A stretch of DNA of 64,000 nucleotides. It comes from Phlebotomus papatasi. Taxonomy: Eukaryota > Arthropoda > Insecta > Diptera > Psychodidae. The position numbers and the translations under genes are program-made. The stretch spans positions 6,014,001-6,078,000 of the forward strand of contig NC_077223.1 in assembly GCF_024763615.1 (NCBI RefSeq), given 5' to 3'. The notes below the pieces were generated by a model that was given only the letters and a program-made list of their open reading frames with translations, was not told the origin of the DNA and did no database searches. Each line of letters opens with the position of its first letter. Position 1 is the first letter of the stretch. Below are positions 46,411 through 58,245 of this stretch, in pieces.

Positions 46411-48235
46411 CCCGTATAAAATCTTCTTCCCGAAAATTTACTATACGTATATTCCGATAAAAATTATGCTCATGTCATTTGAAGTTCATATTTCATAAAA
46501 GTGAGCATATTTGAATTTCACAGGGTGTATTATAATGCTTAAAAATTTAACAAAATATATCTAAATGCCAAATATATTCAGATAATCTGTTAAATAATAA
46601 ATCTTTAAAAAATATATATTGAATTTTTAAAATTTTTTGAATTTCTTGAAATTTTGAAATTTCAAATTTGAAATTTGAAAATTGAAATAAACTGTTTTCT
46701 GCCGTCTTACCCGGTGAAGTCGATTTTGAAGTCGGCGGCAGACGTAAAAATGGAGACTGGCAAAAAATTATTATTATTATTATTATTATTTAGGGAAAAC
46801 ATTTCAAGACAACTCTTAGAAAAAGTTTACATAGAAAGATATGTATGTTTCTCGAACTCGAAGTGAGAGTATTATAAATAAACTTTTCCACTAATTGAAC
46901 ACAGTATATTCTAATTTCGTGACAATAAATACAGAAATTAGAACTAATAAAACAATTTATTGAAAATCTACTCTACCCCAACCTTAGTTTTAGTTAGTTC
47001 TCATCAATTTACGAACTCTCAATGTTCACTCTTAGCATTGAAATATAGGAAAAAACTATATGGAAGAGTTTTACTAAAAGTGTATTTTCTAGAGTTCCTA
47101 TAAAACCTCACAAAACAAACTGTAACATACCAACAAATTTATATTTTGCATAAGGATTAATATTCCCTTTGAAATTGAATTTTAAAATGTTTGTAAATGA
47201 TATTTGAAAACATATTTTTACAGCAATATTAATAAATTGTCTCATTGTATAAATTACAAGGTTTTTTTTATGAAAACTCCTCGTACTAAAAAAAAATGAA
47301 ATAGAAAAAATATAAACATCAAAGTAAAGTTCTGCGAAGCTTTATTAAAAATACGTAGTAGTAGAAACTCATATGGCATTCAATGTAAATGAAAAATTAA
47401 GCATCATGATGAATATCATGTTTCATGTTTCCCGTCACTATTTCGCCGCTAAACTACATTATTATTCCAATTAGGCCCTCGATGGTGTTGTCGCACAAAA
47501 TGTCCATCGTATTTTGTGCGATTTCCATTGCGTGTGCTACAAATTCTTTCATGAATAGAAATTGTTGAGAGGCAATCAATCTGTGTTTGAAAGTCTGAAA
47601 ATTTACCGGGATACTCATATTAGTTGAAATGTTCAGCTCTAGGACAAGTCACGATACTAATATTGTAATTTTTCCAAATATACAATTTCTCTCAAGAACC
47701 TTTTTCACTCCTTTTTTTTTTGTCACTTCGTGGGACTGACTATCTTCTTGCTATATGAATGCACAGCTTATCCACGTAATCAATTTCTTCCTGTCACGCT
47801 CTAAAAAAATTCCATGAGAATTTTCCATTCACTATCAAAGGCTCAGTCACAGAGATTAATGCTTGTTCATTTTTTTTCTCACAAGAACGATATATTATGT
47901 AGAGTAAAAATCATTTCTTCAAAGGTTTATTTGAAGAGGTGACAATATTGAAGGTATTTCCTTTTATTGAAATTGCAGTCCATTTGGTTGCTCGAATTCT
48001 GCGTCTAATAGAGAGCAAGTAACTCTAAACTAGAAACAAATATGTCAATATTTTAGAGCTTTTCCTTCACAGGCGTAGAGAAGTTGCTTTAATATGGACA
48101 TAAATTTGTCTAGTTTGTAGAGGCCATTATAGTGATAAGATTTCAATATTGAAGAAAATTGTCCAGTGTGTAGGCAATTATTGCAATATTTGTTTCAATA
48201 TAGAGCATTTTCTCGATATTTTATTTCAAGTCAGG

Positions 48236-48870
48236 ACGTATCTCTTCTGCTTCCTCCAGAAAATCCCAGATTCTTGAGATTTCGTCGTACATTTAGTTAA
48301 ATCTTCCCAAGAACCCAGTGTGGTTAGTACTTCTCACCTGCTTCTTCTAAGAAATACCAGATCTTGTGGGATTTTGTGGTGTCTGTCATAAAATACGCAT
48401 AGAATACTTGAGTTGGTTGGAAATTTTTTTCTGCTTCCTGTACTTGAGAAAATACAGAAGAAAGTTCCAGAAAATATGTGATTTCCTAAAGGAGCCAGGA
48501 GATATCTTTCTGACCAATTTAAATATTTCGGGCATACTTGTCATAAGATACTGGAAAATCCCATAGGAAATGTGATTCTCTGGAGGAAGCAAGAGAAATA
48601 CTCTGATTAACTTGGGTCTAGGTGTACTTGACAAAAAATGCAGGAAAATCTGAGAAGATTTATGACTTCCCTGTAGAAAGCTGGAGAAATCTTCTGACTA
48701 ACTTGAGTATTCCGGTCGTACTTGACAGAGGATACAAGAAAATCCCAGAAAATCTGTGATTTCTGGAGGAAGTAGGAGAAATATTCTGACCAACATGAGT
48801 ATTCTGAGTGTACTTCACAAAAAACACAACAAAATCCCAGAAGATCTGGGATTTTCTGAAGAAAGGAGGG
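48236..48870. repeat. Degenerate tandem repeat, about 91-bp unit
   Basis: Units begin 'ctgaccaa.ttgagtattc' at about 48512, 48602, 48693 and 48785 (spacing 90-92 bp), with weaker units before. Each holds 'aaaatcccagaa.atctg.gatttc.ggaggaag.aggagaaat'. Open frames on minus (48607-48885 and 48386-48634) reflect the repeats. The block is flanked by direct copies of 'cagtgtgtaggcaattatt' at about 48160 and 49085. Confidence 0.65.
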
Positions 48871-50960
48871 GAGAAGTCCTGCCAAAGACTAGTTTCTGGG
48901 AAGAATTGAGCAAGATAATACAGCAGAATCCCTGGTCCTGTCTTCGATGATGTTCTGAGATGTTTTCTTGTTCATAAATATGCTAATTCCAAGAGTTTTC
49001 TGGTGTTCTGAAGGAACTGAATCCCTGATTAGAATTTTATTTTAATATGTTGTAATATTGAAGTTTTAATATTGAAAACAATTTGTTCAGTGTGTAGGCA
49101 ATTATTGAAATATTGTTTGCAATATTCGCTTCAATATTGAAGTTTATTTCAATATTGAATATTTAGATCAGGAAATTTCATAAAATCAAAATTCACATCC
49201 CTTTCATTCTCACACGTTTTGCATATGTCTATCTCCTTCCTTAACACTCCAAATTCGATTGAGATAAATTGACTTTGTGCTGATGTTTAAAAGAAGAAGG
49301 AGAGTGTGCAAGAATGAGATAGACTTACGCAAATCTTTTGAGAAAGAGATGTTTTAGCGAATCTCGTCTTCATGCTATTTCCCTGATTATAAAAGGTATT
49401 TCGGCGCCAGAAATACACAGTTTAAAAATATATTTTTGAAATTACGAAATTAATCAACTTAAACGGCTAGCATAACCTTTTCAATGAACATTTAATTAAA
49501 GTTGTTTTTTATTAAAATAGTTAGTTACTGGCCACAGGAAACTTCCTTATGAGCCTGCTTGAAACTGCCTCTCTCGTACTTTCAAAATTTAAAACAAGAT
49601 TGTCAGAACGATCTGACCGTGGTGTCACATTTAAGATTAATATTAATATTAAGAAAAGCCAGAAAGAGAAGTATATAGTATGCAAAATTTCAAATGGAAC
49701 GTATGTTAGAAAGAGTACACACTAGTGGAGTAATACGATGAGTAAGATATTACGGTTCGTATTAATTGTTTTCTGAATCGTATTACAGGCAATTCGAGCA
49801 ATTTTCCATGCGTACCAACTGTGATTCGGTCAGTTTTCGAGCGATTGTATTGCTGCCAACTTTGTACACAGAGGGGATATGAGAGAGAGAGGCAAGATAA
49901 AACAATTGCTATCCTTTTTTTGCCATTCTCGCAGTTCAGAAAGTATTAATCTTAATATTAATTTTATATGTGACATGGTCATGGGAATTCATCCAGTGCT
50001 AAACACCTTATTATAACCATTAAACCACTAGCAAACAAGAAATAAGAATAATACGTAAAAATTGAAACTGCCCCTTCGTTAAACTCCCCCATCTTCCCCT
50101 ACTTTATTAAGGCCTGTACATATTGGCAAAGATTTCTTTAAATTATTTAATTGTTTTTAAAGAAAAATTTAATTTTTCAAGCAAGTTCTTGAAGGGAACC
50201 AGTGTTAACTCTGCTATTTTACTTCATTTATTTTATTTTATTTTTCAAATAAAATTTTTAGATAAATTATCTCTAATAAAACAATAATTGAACAATTTTA
50301 CCCTCTATTAATATTTTTTAATTCTTTTTTTTCTCTTGTGTCGCGTATTAGTTTTTCTTTTAATTCTTTGTTTAACTCGTCCTTTCTGAACTTGGTTGAA
50401 TCAGACGGCTTAGGGTGGAGCTTACTGTTACGGTTGTTATACATAGACAGCGTGTAAAAATCTTAAGTTCTTACGTAAAACAGATTTCGAAAATTTATAA
50501 TATTATTAATTTATGATGTAATTAACAATTTTTTGATTTTTTGAAATTTGTTTAATGAAATAACTTAATATTTTTGAGTTGTCCATAAGTGTAGACTCCA
50601 CCCTATACATTCTGCGAAAGAGCATTTCCACCAATTGGCTCTGGGGGTTGGCAACTGACGCTAAGACGGCGGTGGACGCTAACTGGTTCTTCAATTGCTT
50701 AAACCCTTTCTATGCTCTCAAGAGATTTAATCTCAATAGCACGCATTGTAAATGTAAATAAATAAAATTAAACAAAAAAAAGAAATAAATCAAAAATATC
50801 TATTAATCATTTTATGAAATGAGAAAACCTTTTTTATGACTATTGGAACTGCTGAACGTCGGGGGAAGAGGGGTTACCTTAGAAAATTCTAGATTCTTCC
50901 CAAATTTTTATGACCAATAATTTATGACCAATTATGACCCAAATTCCCTTTTCTATGACT
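48871..50960. other. Gene-free DNA with a retroposed tail
   Basis: AT-rich. At about 50575-50790 a GC-richer piece (frame reading NSTHCKCK at its end) runs into TTGTAAATGTAAATAAA (50745) and an A-rich tail, probably the 3' end of a retroposon shared with 46346. Confidence 0.4.
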
Positions 50961-51411
50961 TAAGGCGTCTACACATTGGAAGCAATTTTCGTCAAAAATT
51001 GCGTTTTTGACAGAAATTTGACGTTTCCCCCTACAACACTGCAGGGATTTTCCTTCAAAAAAGCAATTTTTGACAAAATTGCTCCCAATGTGTAGAGGCC
51101 ATTAAGTCCAAATGCAATTTTTGACAAAAATTGCTTCCAATGGGTAAAGGACATTATATCGTTCAATTGCAGACCCAAAATATTACACACAAAAGCTAAT
51201 TTTCGATAATATAAATTTCATTTATAGGAAAGGACTAACTTACAGGTTTTAGGTGTGATTCCTTCATAAGGCCTCTATACATTGAAAGCAATTTTCGTCA
51301 AAAATTGCTTTTTTGAAGGAAATTACCTGCAGTGTTGTAGGTGGAAACGTCAAATTTCTGTCAAAAACGCAATTTTTGACGAAAATTGCTTCCAATGTGT
51401 AGACGCCTTTA
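50961..51411. mobile_element. Foldback pair with about 140-bp arms
   Basis: The left arm starts TTAAGGCGTCTACACATTGG and the right arm is its complement ending AATGTGTAGACGCCTTTA. Each arm is internally palindromic around 'gaagcaattttcgtcaaaaa'. The centre of about 165 bp includes a further partial copy (51116-51150). It lies in gene B's intron. Confidence 0.7.
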
Positions 51412-51839
51412 CAGATAGAAACGTTAAAATTTGACTAAGCATGCGGCAAAGTCAGTTCACTTTGTCTCTGTTTGAAGATATATCCCTGTTGTAGAGTAAA
51501 TTTATATACCGTGTGATGAAATTTACGTATCACTAGAAGCCAAAAGAATTTTTCAGTAATTAAAATTGAGCAATATTAACAACACTTGCGCTTCTCATAA
51601 AAACCCTAAAACGGAAGTACTACACCGATAAATTGAGTATCATTCCTCACAATTTTATAGGAAATTATTATGTTTGATGATTCACTTTAAAATTCATCTC
51701 ATTTGTTTTAATTTAAAATAAATATAAATTTATTTATTTTTTAATTAAACTATCTTTTTGTTAAAATACTTTGATATATTCTTTTATGTTTTTTTGTGAT
51801 GTAAATTAAATTATTAAATTATTGCTGTTTTTTTTTCAG

Positions 51840-51938
51840 ACAAAATCCCGCAGTTTGACACATTTAGATTCTATTGAATCACAACCAGCGAATTTAGATG
51901 GGCAGATTGCTAGTAATACATCACCAAATGTTATTCAA
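51840..51938 (+). CDS. Gene B, next coding exon
   Basis: A strong acceptor (tttttttttcag) is followed by 33 codons in phase 0, TKSRSLTHLDSIESQPANL then DGQIASNTSPNVIQ, ending at the donor CAA|gtaagt. Joining to the 42724 exon gives ...PSSKLQ|TKSRSLTHLDS..., in frame. The Arg-Ser and Asp/Ser-rich composition continues the same disordered style. No stop or polyA follows before the aldehyde oxidase 660 bp away, so later exons must lie beyond it or beyond the window. Confidence 0.65.
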
Positions 51939-52600
51939 GTAAGTAAAATGGTTTCATTTCTCCTCAATCCGTTGCACATAAAATTTCAAATGTGTGATAC
52001 AAATTTTAAGAACCAGAGAGGGGAATATTGTAGCAAACATCCGTGTTCCTATTTATTAACTCCTTCCTCTGGCTTATATTTGTTGAGATATTTTGATGAT
52101 AATATTTTGATGATAATACTGTATTGTGCTATGCTGACTCCTTTTGTAAATTTCCAGTGTTGCAATTACTGTTGAATAAACATAAAATATGCATAAAAAT
52201 GAGTGCAACACTAGAATAGCTTGAAGTCACTTAAAGTCACTTGAAGTCACTTGTAGTCGCTATACAAGAAGCCAATAGAATCTTTTTTAATTTAATTCAG
52301 TGAGTTCTAACTTTGTCGCAACACTTATATAATATTTTTTCGTAATTTTCTCACATCCAGGGAGGTATAAAGAACGTTCACCTTATATACGAACAAACAT
52401 GTTTTAGTGATGAAGAAAAGAACAAGTTGATCATCGATACTTTTTTATATGAAAGATCTGCCCTATCCATAATTAAGCATTCAAGTTAATTTCTTCACGC
52501 AGTCAAGACGTGTGTCAAGAAGACACATAGCCTCGTCTTAGTTTAAGTGTTTAGTGATACAAGGTAATTGTTCAGTGTCTGCAGAGAAAGTGCCTCAGAT
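51939..52600 (+). promoter_or_regulatory. Upstream region of aldehyde oxidase 1
   Basis: 660 bp. It contains a short tandem array of 'agtcacttga' (about 52210-52256) and TATA-like 'ggtataaag' at about 52364-52372. The ATG-proximal sequence differs entirely from that of the second copy. A transcription start cannot be fixed. Confidence 0.35.
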
Positions 52601-54073
52601 ATGGAAGTGATATTCAAAGTGAATGGAGAAGAGTGTAGAATTTCGCCGGGACAAATTGCTCCCGACACTTCCCTCAATACTTACCTCAGAACTCGTCTCT
52701 GTCTCACGGGAACAAAGTTCATGTGCCAGGAGGGTGGATGTGGATGCTGCATTGTGGCCATTCAAGGAGTTCAGCCAGTGACTCAGGAGCAATTCACTTT
52801 GGCTGTTAATTCGTGCCTCTTCCTGGTTTTCTCATGCCATGGCCTCAGCATCACTACCATCGAAGGTCTGGGAGACAGGAAGACGGGATACCACGCAATT
52901 CAGCAACGTTTAGCGGAATTCGATGGTAGCCAGTGTGGCTATTGCTCCCCTGGATTCGTCATGAATATGTTCAGTCTGTATTTTGGAAAATATGGTAATG
53001 TGACTGCAGAGGAAGTTGAGGACTCCTTTGGAGGGAACATCTGTCGATGCACGGGATATCGTCCTATCCTGGATGCCTTCAAGTCCTTCGCAACAAATGC
53101 TTCACTGGACCTTAAGGCACTTTGTCAAGACATTGAGGATCTCTCCCTGAAGAAGTGCCCCAAAAGTGAGAAGCTTTGTTCTGGAGGATGCCGCAATGCC
53201 ATCCACATCAAAGCGGCTGATAATGCCGAATGGCACAAGGTAAACACTTTGTCTGAGGTTCTGCAACTCCTTAGCAATGTTGGAAGTCAAAATTATAGAC
53301 TCGTGGGAGGGAATACAGCTCATGGGATTTACAGAATGCCATATGACATTGCGGTCTTCATAGACGTGTCATCGGTGACCGAATTGAGGGATCACTCAAT
53401 TGGGAATTCGATAATCTTGGGTGGAAATATCACCATCACGGAATGGATGGCCATTCTTCTGGAAGCTTCCGATCGGACGTCAGGATTCAACTATTGTCGC
53501 CACGTGATAGATCATCTCAATCGGATTGCAACGGTCCCCGTGAGAAATATTGGCACAATTGCTGGGAATCTGATGATCAAGCACAATCACAATGAATTCT
53601 ATTCAGATGTTTTCCTCTTGCTGGAGACAATTGGAGCCACAATTACAATATCAGACACAACTGGGGCGCTCCAGACTGTATCTCCTCAGGATTTCTTGAC
53701 CGTTGACATGGATAAAAAAGTGATAACGTTGATAACGATGCCTCAGTTAGCTCCTGATCGATTCCGACTGAGATCTTACAAGATGACGGATAGGGCTCAG
53801 AATGCCATCACTTATATGAATGCTGGATTCCTATTGGAGATGACCCAGGGGTCAGGGACAGTAATATCTTCAAGAATCGTATACGGTGGAGTCAATCCCA
53901 CTTTTATCCATGCAACTTCTATTGAGAACTACATCAATGGAAAGAATTTGTTCGACAACGAGACGATCCAGTCCGTTATTGATCTTATAGATTCTGATTT
54001 TGCTTTCGATGATTCACTTCCTAATTCATCGGCGGACTTTCGTCGAAGACTCGCCAAAGGATTGTTTTACAAG
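52601..54073 (+). CDS. AOX: Aldehyde oxidase 1, exon 1 (2Fe-2S and FAD half)
   Basis: ATG 52601 fits the family start (MEVIFKVNGEEC...). 491 codons, phase 0 donor TACAAG|gtacat. The [2Fe-2S] ferredoxin domain covers residues 1-90 with Cys42, Cys47, Cys50 and Cys72. The second 2Fe-2S domain has Cys112, Cys115 (QCGYCSPGF), Cys148 and Cys150 (CRCTGYRPI). The FAD domain has VGGNT at 235-239 and IGTIAGN at 317-323. This is a molybdo-flavoenzyme that oxidises aldehydes and N-heterocycles in the cytosol, passing electrons from molybdopterin via iron-sulfur and FAD to oxygen. In insects, members clear odorants and xenobiotics. It is nearly identical to 61063-62535. The family assignment over xanthine dehydrogenase rests on the RAPGSTE motif in exon 3. 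Confidence 0.93.
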
Positions 54074-54136
54074 GTACATCTGGCATAGGTTTCCCAAACT
54101 AAAAAAACTAGGCTAAAACTTTTCATGTCATTGCAG

Positions 54137-54544
54137 ACAGTCTTAAATCTAGCCCCTACTTCGCTTGTACAGCCTCATCATCTAAGTGGATCAAGTTTGA
54201 TTGCCCGACCACTTTCTTCTGGTCAACAAACTTATGATACCATTCCGGCCAATTACCCTTTAACTCAGCCCATTATGAAAGTTGAAGCTCTAATTCAATG
54301 CAGTGGAGAGGCGGAATATATTAACGATGTTTACCTTCCCAAGGCATTATGGGCTACCCTTGTTTTGGCTAAGGATCCACTACAAACTATTTTCAGTATC
54401 GATGCAAGTGAGGCGCTGGCTGTTCAAGGAGTCAAAGCTTTTTATGCTGCCAGGGATATTCCAGGAATGAATTCATTTTCGTCCCAGAAAGGACCTATAC
54501 TTCCTCTTAATGTTGTACCAGAAGAGGTGTTCTGCAGTGGAAAG
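54137..54544 (+). CDS. AOX: Aldehyde oxidase 1, exon 2 (hammerhead domain start)
   Basis: 136 codons, acceptor cattgcag|ACAGTC, donor GGAAAG|gttaat, both phase 0; the introns are 63 and 61 bp. It holds the linker (SSGQQTYDTIPANYPL) and the a/b hammerhead domain (PIMKVEALIQCSGEAEYIND...GVKAFYAARDIPG). About 76 % identical in protein to 62597-63004, far less than exon 1. Confidence 0.92.
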
Positions 54545-54605
54545 GTTAATCCTTCATGTTTCTAATGTCAGATTCTTGATAGCTATCAGACTTTTTGAAT
54601 TTTAG

Positions 54606-56576
54606 GTCCTCTACCATGGTCAGCCGGTGGGTGTGATAGTTGCTGAAGAAATGTCTCAAGCCGTGTATGCCGCAGACTTAGTTAAGATTGCATATGCCAC
54701 TCAAGTTGAAAAAGAACGATCGTTTGCTTCCTCAATCCATCGATTATTTGCAGGAAACAATGTGAATACTGAAGAAAAATTGCTTCCAACAATTCAGGAT
54801 GTTCTTCAAGAAGATCAAAAGAGTGTGCAAAATCGGTATCGATTTTCGAAAAAAATTGAAGGGGATTCTTACAAAAATGTTTCCCAGTTGATTAATAACG
54901 TCCAGGGTTTCTTTGTCTGTGGTCCTCAGTATCACTATCATATGGAAACTCAAACAACTCTTGCGGTGCCAACAGAGGATGGTATGGATATCTATGCTAG
55001 TACGCAGTGGATAGACGTTACGCAAAGGGTTGTGGCCCAAGTGCTTGCAGTTAAAGAAAACACCATTAATATTAAACTTAGGCGTCTTGGTGGTGCATTT
55101 GGCGCGAAAATATTTCGGAATGGTATTGTGGCTTGTGCAACCGCTGTTGCTTGCTATCACCAGCACCGACCTATCCGTATGGTGTTGCCAATGGAAACAA
55201 ACATGAGAGCAATTGGTAAAAGAATGCCAGCAGCAATTGATTACAATGTAAACTTTACCGACATTGGAACGGTGTTGAATTTACACGCTGTTGTTACTCA
55301 TGATCTTGGTATTACTCCAAATGACTACATAATGCTGAGCAATCTACTGTTCTCTGCAAATGCGTACATAACAGCAACTTGGCTTGTAGAATTCAAGACG
55401 GTTATAACTGATGCACCTACCAATACCTGGATGAGGGCACCAGGTTCTACAGAGATGATCGCCTACACCGAAACCATTATGGAACACATGGCATGGGCAT
55501 TGGAGAAAGATCCAATTGAAGTTCGTTTGGCCAATATTCTTCCTGTGAATCCAATTAGGGTGATTTTGAGAGATTTTCTGGAAAATTGTGAATACTACAG
55601 AAGGCTGGATGAGGTGAATCAGTTCAACAGGGACAACAGATGGAAGAAAAGAGGCATTGCAATAACCCTTATGCAGTATCCGCACGCTAACCTAGGGACC
55701 TATGAAGCTCTCGTGTCAATATACCACGGCGATGGAAGTGTAGTTCTCTACATAGCTGGGATTGAGATGGGTCAAGGTCTCTATACTAAAACCATTCAGA
55801 TTGCAGCACATGTGTTGGGAATTTCCCTAGATAAGGTCAAAATAGCACCTCCGGACAATGTTATAGGGGCTAATTCAATGGTCACTGCTGGAAGTTTTAC
55901 CAGCGATACAATTGGACATGCTGTAAAACGATGCTGCGAGATTCTCAATGAACGTCTGGAACCTATTAAGCTCCTTAACCCTACTGGAACATGGGAGGAC
56001 ACAGTCCAGGCTGCATATCTCGCAAATGTTGAACTAATAGCCACTTATCAGTTTACAATGGGAGAAATTCTTCCCTATATCATCTACGGGGTGGCTTGTG
56101 CCGAAATTGAAATTGATGTCCTTACTGGAAGTTTCCAGCTTCGTCGAGTGGACATTGTCGAAGATACTGGGGAAAGTATCAGTCCACGAATTGATGTTGG
56201 GCAGGTGGAGGGTGCCTTTATCATGGGTATGGGCTACTGGCTTCATGAAAAACTTATCTACAATCGTTCTAACGGCGAACTACTGACTAATCGATCCTGG
56301 AATTACAAACCACCTGGTGCTAAGGATATTCCAGTTGATTTTCGCGTTACCCTTCTGCAAAACAGCACAAATCCACTAGGAGTTCTAAGGTCGAAAATTT
56401 GCAGTGAACCTGCTGTAACTATGGCAGTTGTGGTTGTATCTGCTTTAAGGAAAGCCTTGGAGTCCGCTCGTAAGGATGCCGGTGAACCGGATATCTTTCT
56501 GAACTTCAGTACACCGACAACTGTTGAAGATATTCTTAAACTTGCAGGGACTAAAAATAATCAGTTTGTTCTGTAA
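54606..56576 (+). CDS. AOX: Aldehyde oxidase 1, exon 3 (molybdopterin domain)
   Basis: 656 codons and TAA (56574-56576); the total protein is 1283 residues, normal for the family. It starts at gaattttag|GTCCTC. Molybdenum-cofactor motifs: GGAFGAK (residues 789-795), MRAPGSTE (903-910, the aldehyde oxidase form where xanthine dehydrogenase has RGFGG), GIEMGQGLYTK, and the C-terminal catalytic Glu in SKICSEPAV (Glu1228). The residue before that Glu is Ser, whereas most relatives have Gly (GEP). The C-terminus SALRKALESARKDAGEPDIF is typical. No frameshift or stop is present. A closely spaced polyA signal follows. Confidence 0.93.
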   Translation, partial: VLYHGQPVGVIVAEEMSQAVYAADLVKIAYATQVEKERSFASSIHRLFAGNNVNTEEKLLPTIQDVLQEDQKSVQNRYRFSKKIEGDSYKNVSQLINNVQGFFVCGPQYHYHMETQTTLAVPTEDGMDIYASTQWIDVTQRVVAQVLAVKENTINIKLRRLGGAFGAKIFRNGIVACATAVACYHQHRPIRMVLPMETNMRAIGKRMPAAIDYNVNFTDIGTVLNLHAVVTHDLGITPNDYIMLSNLLFSANAYITATWLVEFKTVITDAPTNTWMRAPGSTEMIAYTETIMEHMAWALEKDPIEVRLANILPVNPIRVILRDFLENCEYYRRLDEVNQFNRDNRWKKRGIAITLMQYPHANLGTYEALVSIYHGDGSVVLYIAGIEMGQGLYTKTIQIAAHVLGISLDKVKIAPPDNVIGANSMVTAGSFTSDTIGHAVKRCCEILNERLEPIKLLNPTGTWEDTVQAAYLANVELIATYQFTMGEILPYIIYGVACAEIEIDVLTGSFQLRRVDIVEDTGESISPRIDVGQVEGAFIMGMGYWLHEKLIYNRSNGELLTNRSWNYKPPGAKDIPVDFRVTLLQNSTNPLGVLRSKICSEPAVTMAVVVVSALRKALESARKDAGEPDIFLNFSTPTTVEDILKLAGTKNNQFVL

Positions 56577-56604
56577 ACTGTAAACTTCGAAAAATTAAAC
56601 TCAT

Positions 56605-56610
56605 AATAAA
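56605..56610 (+). terminator. PolyA signal of aldehyde oxidase 1
   Basis: AATAAA 28 bp after the stop codon, the usual distance for a compact insect gene. Confidence 0.6.
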
Positions 56611-57894
56611 AAAATGGCAATATAAAATTTATCAATTGCTTAACCCTTTAACGACAAGACAGTTTTCGCTGACCGAAAATCAGCAATAAGAGTGAAACCG
56701 ATAAACAAAACTTATGAAACGTCTTACATCTAATTTTCGAAAAGTCATCAGAATCTAATTTGGTGTATTTTTTGTCTATATGAACGATAGGGACAAAAAT
56801 AGCTCAAAAATTTTAATAATTTTTCTGACGATACCAATGACAGATAATTTTCACTTTAATGAAAAATATAATGTTTGAGTATTGTAGTTTCTTATTCCAA
56901 AACGGTTGTACTTACTTAAAAAAAATGGAAGTATAAAAAATAATTAAAATAAATTTTCTATATTAGAATTTAAAAATTCGTAATTTTTGAGCTTAAAAAT
57001 TTACTATATAGCAAATAGTTGGAGACTTGCAAAAAATATCCTTGATTCCTTCAACTTTCTACTTTGCAATTACGTACAAACATTAGAAAAAAATAACTTT
57101 ACTTTATATATAAATATTTGATGTTCTACATGACTTTTGCCCAATGAAAAGCATCTCGACTGAAGTATAAGTCGTAATTGAAAATTCAACAATTTTTACA
57201 CAACTTTTGTTTAAAAATTCAACAACTTTTTTTATGATTATAACAGTGAGAAATTTTACACAGATCGCAATTAAATAATGAATTTATTCGATTTCACACT
57301 ATTATAGTGTTAAAATTTTACACATTTTCAAATTAAACAACAGTGTTGAAAATTTTTCAACCATAATAGTGGTAAATTTCAAACACGTGACAATAAATTA
57401 CCAAAATGTTGTGCATTATATTAAAAGGAGGATCGAAATTCTTCTGATACATTAATTTACATAAATGATTAAAACAAATCACTGATAAATTGGATAAATT
57501 ACTTTGTCAACTTATACAGAGTTCAATAGCCAGAATAGCCAATATTCTTATAAAAACAACAAGCATCTTCTTGTATATAAAATTGAAAGAAAAAGAAATA
57601 CCTGACACACCGGTTCTTATGTAACATTATACAGAAAATATATTCTGAAAGATATTCTTCTTCATTTCGCGTCCACCATTGCATCGGTTTATTCTTAAGA
57701 TATTCTCTGAATAAAGCAGACGGAAGATCAATTTTTCCAGTAATTAAGTTCAAATTGTTTAAGTTTTTACAAAGTGACAAATAGTGGACGGAAAGTTTGA
57801 CTTTTCTTGATTCTTTAAGTCTTCACATTTCACAACGTTTTGAGGATGAATGACCCCTTAATCATGTTTTAAATTTGGAGGAAATATCACGTAA
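56611..57894. other. AT-rich intergenic DNA
   Basis: No gene. Around 57205-57400 there are several variants of 'caac.attttta.cac' in both orientations, suggestive of a decayed repeat. Confidence 0.4.
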
Positions 57895-58109
57895 AGGTGG
57901 GAAAATTTGCTGCTGCACTTCGCTTGAACCTTTACTGCTCGAACTCAAAGAGAGAGCAGTTATATAATCCACTTTTTTTCAAGTAGTGACACGGCCAGAA
58001 GCCAAACGGTGAGAGATATCAACTTTCGATCTTCGACGACCCCCCATAAGTCAGCAATATCTAGGACAGTCCTTTTTCTTTTTCCCCGCGCACTCCTCCT
58101 ACCCTACCC

Positions 58110-58245
58110 CGTGGCAAGTGGCCTTCAACGTGGAAGCCAATTTCTTACATTCACATACAAATGCGTATGAGAATTTTTCTGCACTCGTGACCGTTACACG
58201 ATATATGTCACAATCGAGGTGTGCCTTGTACACAGAACTCTGCGC
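58110..58245 (-). repeat. Dispersed repeat with an open peptide, copy 2
   Basis: Counterpart of 19530-19680 on the other strand; the peptide IYRVTVTSAEKFSYAF...KKLASTLKAT stays open in both copies. Many of the differences are synonymous or conservative by eye. Confidence 0.5.

Larger units (their letters stand above)
45621..48235. other. Gene-free DNA with small repeats
   Basis: Contains a short MITE (46172-46325), an A-rich retroelement-like tail after TTGTAAATGTAAATAAA at 46346, and a (TTA)n run at 46768-46793. A MITE-like left end 'ggggaaactggggcatcac' lies at 45669. Otherwise unique AT-rich DNA. Confidence 0.4.

Noticed and set aside
48607..48885. 92-codon repetitive open frame on minus
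   Set aside because: Produced by the 91-bp tandem repeat; the unit length is not a multiple of three and units are degenerate.
50961..51411. CRISPR-like array from repeated 'caattttcgtcaaaaattgc' motifs
   Set aside because: Repeats are inverted arms of a foldback, spacing is irregular, and this is eukaryotic DNA.
52568..52600. TTG-initiated N-terminal extension of aldehyde oxidase 1 (and 61024-61062 in gene 2)
   Set aside because: The two extensions are unrelated to each other, and the one in gene 2 runs through a transposon target duplication; ATG 52601 and 61063 match the family start.
54744..55166. 140-codon open frame on minus inside aldehyde oxidase 1 exon 3 (and similar ones at 55344-55685, 55796-56044, 61057-61254)
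   Set aside because: Antisense shadows of a clearly coding exon; no independent family resemblance.
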